This document shows, in pieces, positions 1-12,574 of a DNA stretch of 64,000 nucleotides; within the stretch, counting starts at the first letter, position 1, and the number at the start of each line of letters is the position of its first letter. The notes beneath the pieces were generated by a model. It did not search any database. It was not told where the DNA came from and saw only the letters and a list, made by a program, of their open reading frames with translations. The DNA is taken from assembly GCA_039720395.1 (NCBI GenBank), contig CM077827.1, forward strand, positions 24,952,375-25,016,374, given 5' to 3'. Source of the stretch: Liquidambar formosana (Eukaryota > Streptophyta > Magnoliopsida > Saxifragales > Altingiaceae). Both the position numbers and the translations under genes were made by a program.

Positions 1-3000
1 CATGCACCTCGCCCAATTTCAAATGGATCCAAATCCTGTAAACACACAAGCGCAATGACTAGACAACCAAAGCTGAAATCATGTAGTATAGGTTCTTACC
101 AGACAACTACAATAGTGGAATTCGAGAACAATCATTACCTAACCAATAAATCTAAATTATATTAATTTTGGTGAACAATTACACCATCACAACACCATAC
201 AATTGATTTTTAACAAAATAAAACAGATTTTCAGGAACAAGATGATGGAATAAAACAGGTATTCACAAATGAAAAGTATAGCATGCTAAATGTTGTGCAA
301 TTCTTATACAATATATATATAACGAATCTATCTGATATTTTTATTATTCTCATAAAGTTCAATTCATAGAAATGAAAAGTTAGTAGAAATATAATTTACC
401 AATTGATGGTGTTCGAAATACTGCAAGTGCAACTGTATCATTGACCCAGCGGATAACAAATCCACGATCTCTGAAATCATCAAAGAGCTTCTCTAATTCT
501 ACTGTTCGAGTACTTGGTGGAAAGTCAGCCAGAACAAGAACGTGACGTGTACCATATCTTGCTGAATTTACAATAAAAGAAGTTAAGTTTTAGATTCTGC
601 ACAAAGCTGATGCACATAAAGACTTTCAAGATTTACGATGATATAGTTGACCAACTGATTAAGCGAAACTAAAAGTTCATTATTGTAAGCATCTTAGCTG
701 ATCACAACCTCTTGTTATCAGTGGTGCCTCCATTTTCAAACAATGAAGGAAAACTCTCCTAAGAAAATCTATTTGCTTTTTGTTAATCTTTTATCATTTA
801 TCCTTTACATTTCTCTATTGTTTTTTATAACAAATTTTTTTATTTATCAATGATAAGGAAATGAACATAAAAGAGGAGGAAGAGAATTCCTCGAACAAAA
901 AGTCATAACACTATGTGACCACATACAAAACAAGCCAATGAACTCAAACAGAACAAAACCAGCATCGCTAAGGGAAAAAAAATTCCCTCTAAAAGGGTGA
1001 AGAGTTAAAGCGCCTCTCTTAGCTAGGTCATTGGGTTCCCTATTAGCCTCTCTAGCCACCCAATTAGCTTGCCTAACCAATCTGAAATGACCAAAATAGC
1101 TCTCTAGTATGTGCAAACGCACCCCCCTGCACTTCTGGATCTGACCCTATTTATAACACTCGACGAATCTCCCTCGACCATCAGCATCAAAAAATTCTAA
1201 TCTCAGAGATTCTCTCAAACCCTCCAAGAGAGCCAACATAAGTAAAGATACAGGACTGGTAAATAATTAAAAGCAGTTTATCATCAAACCAAGATGTCTA
1301 GATCAGCAAATCTTTTCATTGGTGAACTGCCTTAAACTGCAATTTGTGAGATACAAGTAATACTCAGAAAAATTCAGAAGGAAAAATTAACATTGTCAAT
1401 GGAGCATATCTGACGAGTGTCATCTAGTCCATCAAAACGGATTTTCTTTCTGGCAGGAAACAGATATGTCTTATCTCAGAAAGAAGAAAATGATAGACAA
1501 CACGACTATGGGTAACAACACTGGGTAGGTTCCCAGGTTGGCGAATTCCAAGGTGGGTTTCTTGGTTAAGTGAGAGGCTAGTACACAAGAAATCCATAGA
1601 AAAGGAGATCGTCTTAGTCCCTAATTAAAACTATCTTCCAAATTTTTCACATTGGGGGTTGAGAGCTTTTCTCAAACATAGATTATAGCCAATGGAACAT
1701 CTGATGTGACTTAAATTATGAAATTATTTTCATGACAAATCTGATATATACTCTTACTGTTAAGAGGATACAGGTTGTAAAAACCTTGAGTAGCTCTATT
1801 TTATTCTCAGTATACAAAATCCAAATGTTTTTATGGCCCCAGAAATAAACAAAAAAAAATGTCACAAAGACATGTAAAGGTGAAAACTAACTTATGGTGA
1901 TGCATGGAGTCTACTATGTCACCTTTGGTTACATTTTTTTTTTTTTTTTTTTTTTTTTGCTGGCTTTGCATGGGTGCAGATAAACTTAACCAGCAATTTT
2001 CTGAACAAATAAAATTTTCTTTCCACAGTATCGTAACAGTCTGAATATCAATGAAACAGTATGAATTATTTGATTTTTCCCTATTCTTCTATTTGTTTTT
2101 TTCCCTATTCTTTTGTCTTTTTCACACTTGAAGTAATTATGGGGCAAAACTTTGACAACTGCAGTATTATGAGAGCTGAACGACTCCAAGTCTCCAATCC
2201 CATAACAACACACACCTTTATATAACATCAGTTTTATGTATTGAACATAATGAACCATGATATGAGAACACAAAAATAAATAAGCAAACTAAACACATAC
2301 GATTTCAGATGTGAAAAATTGAAGCGATGGAATGAGATGATTGGCTTACAGTGTCTTATTTCTGTGGTTTCTTTAGAAGCATGGGATGCAGTTTCATCTG
2401 AGTCATGGATAATAGGCCCATTAGATGTCTGATCACTGTACAATTCTAGCCTCTTATACGAGAATGTTCCCCGTCCACGCCGCTTCGGGGCTTGAACTTT
2501 GGTATCTTCCAATGAAAGTTCAGATACTTCAGGTAAGCATTGTGAAGAGAGTAATTCGTCTGGTGCCCGATCTGCAATAGCTTCCCAATCTGTAGTTTTC
2601 CAGTTTCCACAATAACCATGGTTAGTTCATATCATCATAATATTGTTTTTGGGATACATTGACTTTCCATTAGAAAAATTTCATAGCATGATGTAAAATG
2701 AATTGTTTTTCAGATACATAGACTTCCCAATCTATAAATATTGTAACAATGTTTTATTCTGTGGGCCATCAGATCAATTGTTTTCTGTTTTCGAAAAACT
2801 GGAATGGTTGTTTGCTTTGTTTGATAGAGTCCATCCAATGACCAGTGATCATAGTAGTACATGGGAATTGGGAACACTTTAGTTACACCTTAGCCTTTGA
2901 TGTAAAATAATGATAGAGGAAGGTGTAAATGGCTATCTCTTATTCTCTTAGAGTTTGTGAAGGGTTCAAATCTATGGGCTATTATTTAAAAATAGGTAGC

Positions 3001-5195
3001 TAGGTCCCTAGCCAACATATCCACAATTAAGGTAAACAAAAAAGGAGGAAGTAGATTCCCTAGGCTAAAGCCTCTAGAGGCCTTAAGCTACCCTCTGTGT
3101 TTGCCAATGAAAATAACTGCAAAATTCATACAACTAAGATAGCCTCTCATCCAACTTCTCCATCTCACCCCAAAACCTTTACTATCCAAGACATAGTCTA
3201 AGAAGTCCTGATCTACATGATCATAATAAGCTTTCTCAAATCACTGATCAAAAAATAAGCTTTCTCAAATCCAGCTTAAAAATGAACCCCTCCATTTTAT
3301 GTTTCTTGTACTCCTCAAACCACCTCATTAGCCACTACCACATCTAAAATTTGTCTCCCCTTCACAAAAGCTCATCACACTAAAGAAATAGTCTCTTGAA
3401 GGACTCCTCTCAATATTTTGGACAAAACCTTAACTACAATCTTAAGGAGGCTAGTAACCAAACTAATTATTCTAAAATCTTTAATGCCTATAGATCTCTC
3501 TTTCTTAGGAATCAAGCAAACGAAAGAAGCATTAGTGCAACTATTAATCACCCCATTCTTTAAAAACTCCTTAAAAATCTCCGCTAAATCCTTCTTAATA
3601 ACCGCACGACAGTCCTAAAAAACAGTCATAGTGAATGCATAACTCGATAATGGAACACACCAGAAGTAGGATGTGTGTGCAGCCCCATTTTTATATAGCT
3701 CCTTGGGTGGAGAATACTTCCCTAAAGAGCAAGAAGCGCATCATGTTCCCTAAAGTGCTCTAAAGCCCTTAGAAAACCCTTTATGGATAAAAATACTTGG
3801 GCCAAGCTGGCGAGACATTGTGTCCCATATATTGTATCATTATATGCATTCTTGGAAGTCCAAAAATCGATGACATAGTAGAAGTTAGTTGACGGGTTAG
3901 GGTAATATGATAGAAAGGTTGAATTAAATTCCTTTAAAAAATTATTGAAATAATTTGATAGTCATCCATAATTCTCACTTAGATTTTTCTACTGTTTTGA
4001 CTAGAAAAGCATGGTATGCCTATGATGTTTAAAACTTTATTCAACTTTTAGAAAATGTTGGTCTTACTGGACAGTTTTGTTCATTATTCCTATTCATTGG
4101 ACTTCTATGAGGGCATGGCATCATAGCTTGGAGCCTGATGACCAGTCACGATTTGTGCCACATGGATGTCATGGTTTTTTGTTCAATGGATTGTAAGACC
4201 AATGTCCTTATGCTATGGATGTGTATCTTGAAATACTCTATAGTAGGGATGTAAATTGATTACATGGGACTTTTGTTGTGGAATATATAAATTTAACTAT
4301 TAAAGATATGTGATTGTGAATCTTTTGGAGGATACTTTATAGATGTATGCAATAATGTCTATGTCTAATTTGGAACGATTATGCACTTTGTGGTATGAGA
4401 TGGTGATGGTCATTATAGATTTTGACTTGAAGATCGTTTAATATTTGAAAAACAAGAATTTCACCACACAAACCACAGTTTTTAAATCAGATTTAAATAT
4501 ATAAATATGATTCTTGAATTTCATTTTCGGCTATAGCTCGCCAAGTCAGTGAGCCCACCTATCTCCTAGTAAGTTTCATGCAATTTGGAGTACATTAACT
4601 ATTTTCATATCATTTACTTGCCAGTAACCATAGTGCTGTAGTTTCAAATCCAGAAACATCTGACCTGACTTCAACTGAATTTTTATTATAGTTCCTGTTG
4701 TCGAAAAATTATGAATAATTTTGAAAATTTCATTTTCTAAGTCTACTTTCCAATATGACCATTCTTTCATGAACCTAAATTCCCAATAATGCATTCCCAG
4801 ATTTTCGTACAAGGTAACTCTATTTTGACCTTAAATTATTTTTAAATGGAGATTTCATGTTTTTAATTGAGAAGAATATTTTTCCTCAAAAGGACTATGA
4901 TTCTAGTTTCCAGAAAATCAAGTTTTACTCAAAATGGACCACCGGCATTGAAAATTTTCACTATCGCCGTTTCATAACTGCTGCTTAACTAAGGAATGAA
5001 GACTCAATCAATATGTGTATTTTCACTAGGGATTCAACGTGCGATACCATTACTATGGTTACGCATTATATCACTAATTTTGGGGCTGACAAGGACAAAT
5101 TGTCCACTCTAAAGGAATCAACCCAAAAAAACACTACCTAGCACAGATATACAAGAACAATATCCTCCCCTACCCCACCTCATCCCATCCCCCCC

Positions 5196-5226
<31 letters not shown>

Positions 5227-7166
5227 AAAACACCACACCCGCACACTCACACACACAAAAGAACAAAATCTTCATTACCTAAAGCAGAGAGAAGAAGGGA
5301 TTAAAGGGGGTAAAAAATTCCCTCTGTAATAATCCCTAATCACTGCTCATTTAGCTTTAAAGTATTCTTCAACATCACCAGTTTTATGGGTCCAAGATAT
5401 GGAGACATTCATAACCTCCAATCTCTCAATAATTTGTCTATCTCATAAAATGTTCATAACTTCAACACTCCCTTTTCCTCTCTCTAACTCACCCTACAAT
5501 CACAAAAGAGCCGCCTTCAACAAGAAGGTGCTGCAAACCCCCCAAATAAACTTCTTGGAGACCCTCCAACACACCAAGCAATCCTACTTTAAGACCATCC
5601 CCACTACCCACCCAATTAGAATAGCAGAAAATTGTGTTGTGAGTGGATATCAAAGTGATTGCTTCTCCAAAAGGTCAGTGTTTCAACTTAACAAGTCAAT
5701 CAAATTACAGAAAGGCCTATGATTGGACTTTAGACTCAAGATCTTTGTTGCACGGATTTGGGTACATGCGTTGGGCTTGGTTATGTGTCTAAGTGTATGA
5801 TCTACCAAACCTACAATTACTACAAAATAAGGATTAAGGACACAACTGCAACGGAATTATCAAAGTTGTTTAATTTTCTTCTTTGGTAAAATGAACATTT
5901 AATCTACTATACTAGTATAGCATAACCTAAAAGGAGCAAAATGACCCCAAAAAAACTGTTTAGCCTGCCCAACCAGTCAAGAGCTTTGTCCAGTTGAGAA
6001 GGTTTTCAACAATAATGAATAAATCAAGACCCTATAAAATGATAAATGTCATCTAAACGCTGTAAAACTAGGGAAATAGAATATATACCATCATCTGAAG
6101 ACTCATTGCAAGGCAAAACATTAGACTGATTTTGTATATTTTCCTTTAGCTATCAGTCTGTCACCACCCACGAATGAGCAATAAAAAAGATTTGCATAGG
6201 CAATCAAAAAATACTTGGGATTTAAGAATAATTTATATATCATCGACCCACAAAACAACAAATAATTGCCTCATCTTCAAGAGGGGGAAACTAAAGAAAC
6301 AGAAACGCACCGTCACTTAAAGACTCATCAATGGTAGAATTACTGCACGACAAGGCATCATTTGGCGGCAAAACCTTATCCTTCTCCAAGTCGGTCCTTG
6401 TAATCTCGACATCACTGATAATTCAAACAAAATCAGAAACGAAGCCAAAAAACCTCAACACTAAACCTCTGTTTATGAGTCTCAAGGTTTCATCTTGTTT
6501 ATATGTACCAAAAAATTTAAAAATTCAATTCAACCAAGCCAAATAGTTCTATTAGGTTCAGTTGAGTGCATATGTTTTCTTTCTAAAAGTCCTAAATAAA
6601 AAAAAATTTATCCTCCATTGTGTTGCCGAGAAAACTGAGGAAAAGAAGAGAACAGAACGTTTTAAACATTTTTTTTTCTTTTGAGTTTCCCATAAAAATA
6701 AAAATACCCCAGTTGAGTAGGGGTTTGTTTCCCCAGGTCCCAAATTATTTAAAAACATACGATTCAAAATTTCAGTATTTTGTTTTTCCCTTTTCCTACT
6801 AAACAAACGGAGTCTTAAGCCCCAACATTATAATTCCTTTTCGTTTCCTACGTTTTTCTCGGCATCCAAACAGAAAAACAAAGAAAAAAATCCATACCCA
6901 GAAGGGAGAACGCGTTGGGCTCGTAGTTTGAGAAGCGATGCCTGAGAGTCAAGCTCGTCGGCTTTAAGAGAGAAGCCTTTAGATGAGTACAGTATGGCCA
7001 AGGTGCTTAAAGCAGAGGCTAATTTCAGATCTGAAGAGGAAGATGATGAGTTGAGGGTTTGGAGCTTCGAAACCACCGATTCAAGAAGAGAGATGGCTTT
7101 GTCGGTGTCTCCTGAGTCGACGAGGTCTTCGACTGCTTCGCTCCAGGTTTCTTCTCCTCCTTCCAT
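1..7166 (-). CDS. R3HCC1L-like protein (5' part of gene; 3' part outside the window)
   Basis: Exons read in one frame with GT-AG borders: 6898-7166 (ATG at 7166; phase 2 out), 6311-6414 (phase 1), 2350-2589 (phase 1), 400-561 (phase 1). A further exon probably runs off the left edge (1-58 keeps the frame; an acceptor before 1-35 does not). The first 258 codons start MEGGEETWSEAVEDLVDSG. Residues about 8-80 form a helical, TPR-like segment (AISLLESVVSKLQ, ALSTLAILYSSKG). Exon 3 opens with WEAIADRAP and has a basic KRRGRG patch. Exon 4 encodes an RRM-like fold (HVLVLADFPPSTRTVELEKLF, RGFVIRWVNDTVALAVF), the signature I recognise from R3HCC1L / GIDRP88-type proteins. Molecular function is poorly known; RNA binding is inferred. 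Introns of 0.5-3.7 kb carry LINE debris. Identity is from recalled family likeness. The phases agreeing across four exons make the model strong; the last exon is uncertain. Confidence 0.8.
850..1240 (-). mobile_element. LINE fragment, RNase H-like end (intron 4)
   Basis: Minus-strand translation gives broken pieces such as ALLEGLRESLRLEFFDADGRG, then ANWVAREANREPNDLAKRGA. This is the pattern of the RNase H-like domain at the end of plant L1 ORF2 (a conserved A..L and a terminal REANxxADxLAK motif). Stop codons interrupt it. It lies in the intron between exons 400-561 and 2350-2589. Confidence 0.6.
1241..2349. other. Intron remainder without recognisable content
   Basis: Intronic, AT-rich. 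It holds a poly-T run of about 23 bases near 1936-1959, possibly the tail of a retroposed copy on the minus strand. I see no coding sequence. Confidence 0.5.
3000..3620 (-). mobile_element. LINE (L1-type) reverse-transcriptase fragment (intron 3)
   Basis: Read on the minus strand, 3620 to 3360 gives FKEFLKNGVINSCTNASFVCLIPKKE, then FRIISLVTSLLKIVVKVLSKIL, the RT segment ending in PKK..A....RPISL. Further down, KAYYDHVDQDFLDYVLDSKG-like and GLRQGN.LPPFLF-like pieces correspond to the AFDxVxWxFL and GxRQGDPLSPxLF motifs. Frames are broken by stops and small duplications (the phrase AAGCTTTCTCAAATC occurs twice near 3228-3270). It is a dead copy inside the 3.7-kb intron. Confidence 0.75.
3621..5188. 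other. Intron sequence, repeat-derived, no gene
   Basis: I see no coding sequence. The stretch around 4500-5010 has the look of a diverged LTR-retrotransposon piece (GCTCGCCAAGTCAGTGAGCC and long unbroken non-coding AT-rich text), but I cannot define ends or a target-site duplication. Confidence 0.3.
5189..5230. repeat. Poly-C (28) followed by poly-A (14) tract
   Basis: Uninterrupted C from 5189 to 5216, then A to 5230, followed by a CACA-rich stretch. Long C homopolymers are rare in plant DNA. Confidence 0.95.
5290..5640 (-). mobile_element. LINE fragment, RNase H-like domain (intron 3)
   Basis: The minus-strand text reads ...LLGVLEGLQEVYLGGLQHLLVEGGSFVIVG, then a separate frame with RLEVMNVSISWTHKTGDVEEYF. 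Together they match the RNase H end of plant LINE ORF2 (ALxxGLxxA, VEGDSxxVI, FSWxxRxxNxxADxLAK). It lies upstream of the RT fragment at 3000-3620 in minus orientation, so it is a different insertion or a rearranged piece. Confidence 0.55.
6089..6125 (-). other. Exon-like 37-nt segment inside intron 2 of the R3HCC1L-like gene
   Basis: A pyrimidine-poor stretch ends in AAATCAG at the acceptor side, and GATGATG|GTATAT gives a good donor. The segment reads SNVLPCNESSDD in one frame and resembles the end of exon 2 (LSCSNSTIDESLSD). Its length (37) is not a multiple of three. Spliced after exon 2 it would give an immediate TAA stop, so it is left out of the main coding model. It may be a decayed exon duplicate or a poison exon. 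Confidence 0.35.
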
Positions 7167-7599
7167 TGTTCACTCGATCAGAAGACGTTTGTTTCGCAGA
7201 AAAGACTGTTTGATACAAAGAGACTCGTCTTCCCTACAGTTTTGCCACTTCAGCAGTTTTGGTTTTTTCCATGTGCAACTTTGTTTGGTGCAAAATAAGA
7301 ATTAAATCGAACCCGACCCTCTTGGATTATACAGTCTGGGTTAAAATTTTGAGAACCAACTTTGGATTCGGTTGCTATTAAGCTATGTATGGATACAAAG
7401 AAATGGACAAGAGGGAAGAGGAGATAACTTTCTCTCTACTTTAGGGCTGATAATTTGTGCCCAAACCCAAGAACCTATCCAAACCCGCCCAAGTTAAATG
7501 GGTGTGCACAGATAATTTTATTAATTGGGTTGTAAATGGGTACTCATTTTTTTTTGATAAGGTGTTGTAAATGGGTACTCATAAGGAACCCAACTAATA
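7167..7599. promoter_or_regulatory. Upstream region of the R3HCC1L-like gene
   Basis: Non-coding sequence directly upstream of the ATG at 7166. I find no convincing TATA box at a typical distance. A 20-base phrase ending in AAATGGGTACTCAT occurs twice (about 7525-7545 and 7564-7583), separated by a short poly-T plus GATAAGG, which looks like a small insertion flanked by its target duplication. Confidence 0.3.
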
Positions 7600-10500
7600 A
7601 TTGGGTTGTCGCTACCCCAAAAAAAGGGGATGGGATGTTTTCCTTTCCTAAGTTTGGGACGACCCCAGGCCATCCGTTTCTGGTGGGTGATGTTAAGTAA
7701 GATGAATTCAGTTCAAGAGCGCTTTGACTGTCCTAGGCATGCGAGGACATCTAAATTATCAAGGCTATGAAGTCGCCACCAATCAAGGGTTTGAGGACGT
7801 GATTGGGCATCCTATGGTTGATTAGAAAGTGGAGTCATCTGAGATCCCAAAATAAGTCCATTTGAAGGCTTATCAGTAATAGGCCCATCTGAGAGTCTAC
7901 TGGAAAAGTTGAATGACTCCTAGTGGTCTGTAAAACTAAATATTGAGGGTAAGGGGGTTTGATTACGAGTGGAGAAAGTGTGAGGCACCCCACATCGCTC
8001 GTTGGAATCCAACGGTTCCCGATTTCGACGATGCTTCTGATTAAATTCCCATTTGGTATTGTTGATTTCCTATACGAATGATTTGACATAGAATACTCTT
8101 TTGAAGGGTGGTGAATTTGTTATTTGAAAAGAGATCCTTAAAGGCATTAAAACAAAATCTTTTGAAAGGGTTGATGTTTGGAAAGCATGCCTTAAGGTGT
8201 TTGTAAATGAGATTTGTTTGAAAGGACCACAAATTCGCCTTCCTTTTCTTGGGTATCTTAAGCCAAATTGATTAACTCTAAAATGCCCTTATCTTGCAGT
8301 AGTAAAAATCAATCCTTTATGAAAGGATAGAAATGGAAATGATGTGAGTCCATTTTTAAAGAATTAATATCAAGTGCGAACCTCTTCGGGATCTTGAGAA
8401 AGCTTGAGACTTTTGAAGTCGGGGAATGGGTAAAGAAAAATGATGCTTTTTGAAAGCTATTGAAATGAAGAGGATGTTCTCTTTTGAAAAAGATTGCCTT
8501 TTTGAAGACAGGGGTCCCTTTTGAAGGGAAAAAAATGGATTCGTTTGAGGAAAGAATACTTTTGAAGTGTAAAGGAATTTTGTTTAAACAAAGTGAAAGT
8601 GAAACTTTATGATTTCTCAATCCATAGTAGAAGGGAAATCCTACACGGAGTAATAGTTTTGAAGAATTGATTTGAGTAAGATAAAGCCCTTTTTTGTTTT
8701 AAGAAGGAGAGCACGCACCTTTTTAATGAAAAGAATTTGTTTAATTCATTTTTGGGAATGAACTCGTCAATTAAAAACAATACGCGTGTCGACAGCTTGC
8801 TTGTTGGCAAATAGGTCCTTTATGAATCAAAAATCCTTATTTGATAAAGATGGTAATGTTGCCAAAAGGTCATTTGAGGACAATGGTCCTATGTAGGTAT
8901 GAATCCTTCAACAAGGATTTAGGGATATAAAGATTCACTTTCAATTTTAGAAGACCTTTTGAAAAAGTACTTAGAACTCTTAGAGCTTAAAGATGGTTAG
9001 GAGGAATTTTATCCAAACTTAGTGCGTACTTGAATTAATTGAATAAAGGTGTGATCCACTAAATCTCCTAAGGATTGAGATTTTACTACATGACATAGGG
9101 GCATACAAGAGTTCCTGAACTCGGGTTGAGGTGATTCATTGGAATCTGGCGGGTCGATTGATCAAGTCCATTTGATGGCGATAAGCTATTATGCTATGGA
9201 TAAGTTTTTAAGCATTTGATGCTGTAAACTTTCTACCCATAGCATGATAGATTATCTCAAGTCTTTAGTTGAACTTTATTCACATGGGAATAAAATTGAA
9301 ATATCAACATAGCATGAAATTTTAAGATAAGCACATCGAAAATGTCAAAAGATGTATATAAACATAATCAACCTTGGCAAGGTTTGGAATTCATGAATGC
9401 GATGTTTATTGCTTTGAAAAGCACAATTATATGTACAAGAAGTAAAAAGGGTCAAGTGACCACGAAATGAAAAGTGCTCAAGTATTGGGGCAAAAAGTCG
9501 CAATGACCACAACCCGGAGGGTAGTGAAAAGCCATAGCCTCTAAATAAAGCAGGTAAATAAAGCGGTAAATAAACAGTTAGAATTTTTAGGGGCAAGAGT
9601 CGCAACGACCACAACCCGGAGGATTCAACCTCAGAAGTAAATAGTTAGAATTTTTAGGGGCAAGAGTCGCAACAGCCATAACCCGGAGGATTCAACCTCA
9701 AAATAAAAGAAAGAAAAAGAAGCCTACTGCGCCTCATATCATGAGTGTGTAGGGGCCGGGGCCGTGGTTAGTATGTTAGCAAGTTAGAAGTTAGCAACCA
9801 TTTTGAATGGGTTTGTCCAAGTCCTTGTATCTGCTCATTTATCCAAGCGCGGGGATATTCAATTAAGTCTATTTAAGCTCCATAGCCAAGGGGGTTTTAT
9901 GTTCAAGTTGATTCTGATTACCAACAATGAAACAAGAAGAGTTTAGTATAAACAATATGCATGCATGCATGAACCTAACCTTGCCAAATTTGATTTTGTT
10001 TAAACATCATCTCAACCTTTTGACATGCTTAAATTTCCATTTCACACATCATATATACAAGCTCACATGCAATAAAAGAAAATGAAAATGGGTGCTAGCA
10101 ACCTATTGGAATGGTTTGCAAGCATTGAGTGGTTTAGGGTCTCCCTTGCCTTTAACCCACCATGCAAGGGTTGATCCCTTCACTACATGTGTTAGGAGAC
10201 CTAGGTACGTACTCGGGCTAAGATAGGGAGGGCGACAATCACATATTAAGGCTGCAAGAAATAATGGTAAGCTTAATAGGAAATTAAACTAAAAAGCTTA
10301 GGAATGAATTTTAAAAAAGGGAAGCTCACCTAGTGTAGGTGATTTCACCTTAGCTTTGAACAAGTTGGGCTTGAGTGCTCCTCTCTTAAGTTGGAAATCC
10401 CTCTTTGAGATACTCCTTTGATGATTCCAAGTGTGCTTGGAAAGTGGTGGAGTGAAATAGGGAAGGAAACTGTGGTAACAGTGGAGTTACCAGTCAGCAG

Positions 10501-11792
10501 AAGTGAAATTGCCACTCAGCAGACACGAAATTGACAGTCTTTCTGTAGTAAAACTGCAGCAGAATTTGTCTCTCTTTTATGCTATCCAAATGTAACTTGG
10601 ATGCTTCAACCCTTGGATTTTCCTTCAAGAACAGCCCCTAAATTTGTGTGAGAGGGTTTTTTTGGGGGAATATATGGTGGGCTCTTTGTGGTGGATGAGA
10701 TTGAATTGGATTAAAAAGTGGGATTAGGGGGTGATTTGTGTATGTATATAGATGGGTGTTTCAAGGGATGGGGGTTTAGGCAAGGATGGAGGATGGATGT
10801 GTGGGATTTGGGTTGGGTGTTTGTGTGTAAGAGAGATAGGATGAGGGGAGTTGGCTTAGAGATTGGGTTGGAGGTCCTTTAATGGATGAAATGTGGGCTA
10901 TTTATAGGAAAACATGGACTTTTAGGGGTAAAATGGTCATTTGGAGGAGCATTTTGGTCACATGGGACGTGGAGGGCATTTAGGCTTTGTTTAATGAAGG
11001 AATTACCTCATTTAATGAGGGTAAAATGGTCCAAAAGTAGTAAAAGGGCAGGCTGCCTTACCCACACTGGCATGGCAAGCATGGGTAATGCTGGCATGGC
11101 TAGCGTGGGCTCATGTCCCATCAGACAGTTAGATTTCAACTGCAAGGAGGCTACAGGATACGGTAGAGCCGAAAGCAAGATCACCACGCTGGTTTGGCCA
11201 GTGTAGGCACAGTTATCCCACATTTGTGATGATTTATCATTATCACACATGGGAACTTGTGTTCTAGGGCAGTGTGCCCTTCTAGAAAGTGTGGGGCCGC
11301 TGTGGTGGGCCTATGGTGGTGGTCTGCCCTACTGTGGGGCCGTACGATCTTGCGATCGCGTTCGATTGATGATTGGGTGAAATCCGACCGTTGATCTTGA
11401 ATGGGGATTGAAACTTTGGGTTCCCAAACTTAGTTTAGGGCCAAAGAGTGGAGTGTGCACTCTCTAGGTGGGATTGAATGGCCCATATGTGAGTATGATG
11501 CTTGTAGGGCTCTATAATTAGGGTTTTGTTGATCGTGAGCCGAACGAGGCCCGATCTTCGATCAAATGGTCCTGTATTGATCTTGAAGGGTTGAATTGAA
11601 GATCCAACGGTCGGTTTGACCATTGGATGAGAAATTATGAGGAATTGAACTACCTAAAGTTGTATTAGGGGTTCGGTTTTGGGCGATTTGGGGATCGGAG
11701 GGCTCATGTCTTCTGATTCCCAATCGGAGAGTGTTTCCAGCAGTACACAAGAGGAAAAGCAAACTCTACAGTAGTAAGGTTCTACATACAGG
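7600..11792 (-). mobile_element. LTR-like non-coding sequence, probably a diverged relative of the 11.8-26 kb element
   Basis: No coding sequence. The plus strand shows GAGGCACCCCACATCGCTCG near 7983 and GTCGCCACC near 7773, in the orientation of the U5/leader text of the 11793-26108 family (AGGCACCCACATCGCCCC, GTCGCCACCTC). A minus-strand TATAAATA lies near 10898-10905, where an LTR promoter would be expected. A purine-rich tract (TTTTGAAAG-type, about 8090-8810) matches the A/G-rich tract in the family LTR. Ends and TSD are not resolved. The right end is interrupted by the 11793 element. Confidence 0.45.
9480..9709. repeat. Tandem repeat, 67-bp unit, about 2.5 copies
   Basis: The phrase TTAGAATTTTTAGGGGCAAG starts at 9578 and again at 9645 (67 bp). 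Each copy carries GTCGCAAC...CAACCCGGAGG, and a more diverged copy begins near 9488. Confidence 0.85.
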
Positions 11793-12049
11793 TGTGAACC
11801 ACGGGTTTCGATCCGGGGGGAAGGAGAACCCTTTTTTTAAAAAGACTTGTAGAGATTTAAATTAATAAAAATCTGGTTTTTAAAAGGTTCACAAAAACAA
11901 AACAAATAAGGAGTCGCCACCTCATTTTTAGGAAAAGAGGAAAACCACAAAAACATTTTTTTTAAAAAAACCTTTGAAAACAAACCTCATGACTCCGATC
12001 AAGGAAAAGCAGGTCTATCAAAACAAGAGAGGATTCGGAGACTAAGTTA

Positions 12050-12574
12050 CGATGTGGGAAGGTTCTAGGAAACATCCTATAGGCACCCACATCGCCCCAA
12101 AAATGGGTCTCTGAATTTATATGGGCTATTTCAATCACTTCCTAATTAGTCACCATGTATATGCAAAGAATCATCCATAAATAATCCACATTCATCCATG
12201 AACATCCATAAAGCATATAAACATCCATAAAGCATGTAAACATCCATGAACAAGTATGAGAGATATGAAAAGCAAGTAAGAGATAGAGAGAATGAACAAA
12301 CAAATCCATCCTATCCACTAGCAAATATGTGATGGATAAATGATTAAGCAAACAAATCCATCCTATCCACTAACAAATATGTGATGTATAAATGTATAAG
12401 CATGGGTTCATCCTATCCACTAGCATATATGTGATGGACAAATGGGTAGAGAGAAAGAGAAAAAGAAAGAAAAAGAAAACCTAGGATACTTAGTATCCTA
12501 GGGCGGACTTGAACATCAAATGAGCGCCTACGTACTTTACATACAAAGATGTAAGGATCAAAGTCCACGTAGTT
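12050..12574 (-). ncRNA. Predicted structured RNA in the LTR leader (two hairpin modules)
   Basis: In element sense: module 1, a stem CTACGT/ACGTAG (12572-12530 region) enclosing a small hairpin (CCTTACAT / ATGTAAAG), followed by arms CCTAGGATAC and GTATCCTAGG with a 3-nt loop (12480-12502) and a T-rich run. Module 2, arms CGATGTGGG and CCCACATCG (12050-12058 with 12086-12094) around an inner stem TAGGA/TCCTA. Repeated in 21425-23612, in the solo LTR at 36127-36655, and with compensatory changes at 27654-27948. Role unknown; the U5 position suggests leader RNA structure (dimerisation, packaging or translation control). Confidence 0.55.

Noticed and set aside
6994..7305. Plus-strand open frame opposite exon 1 of the R3HCC1L-like gene
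   Set aside because: Shadow of the minus-strand coding exon, whose frame continues correctly through four spliced exons.
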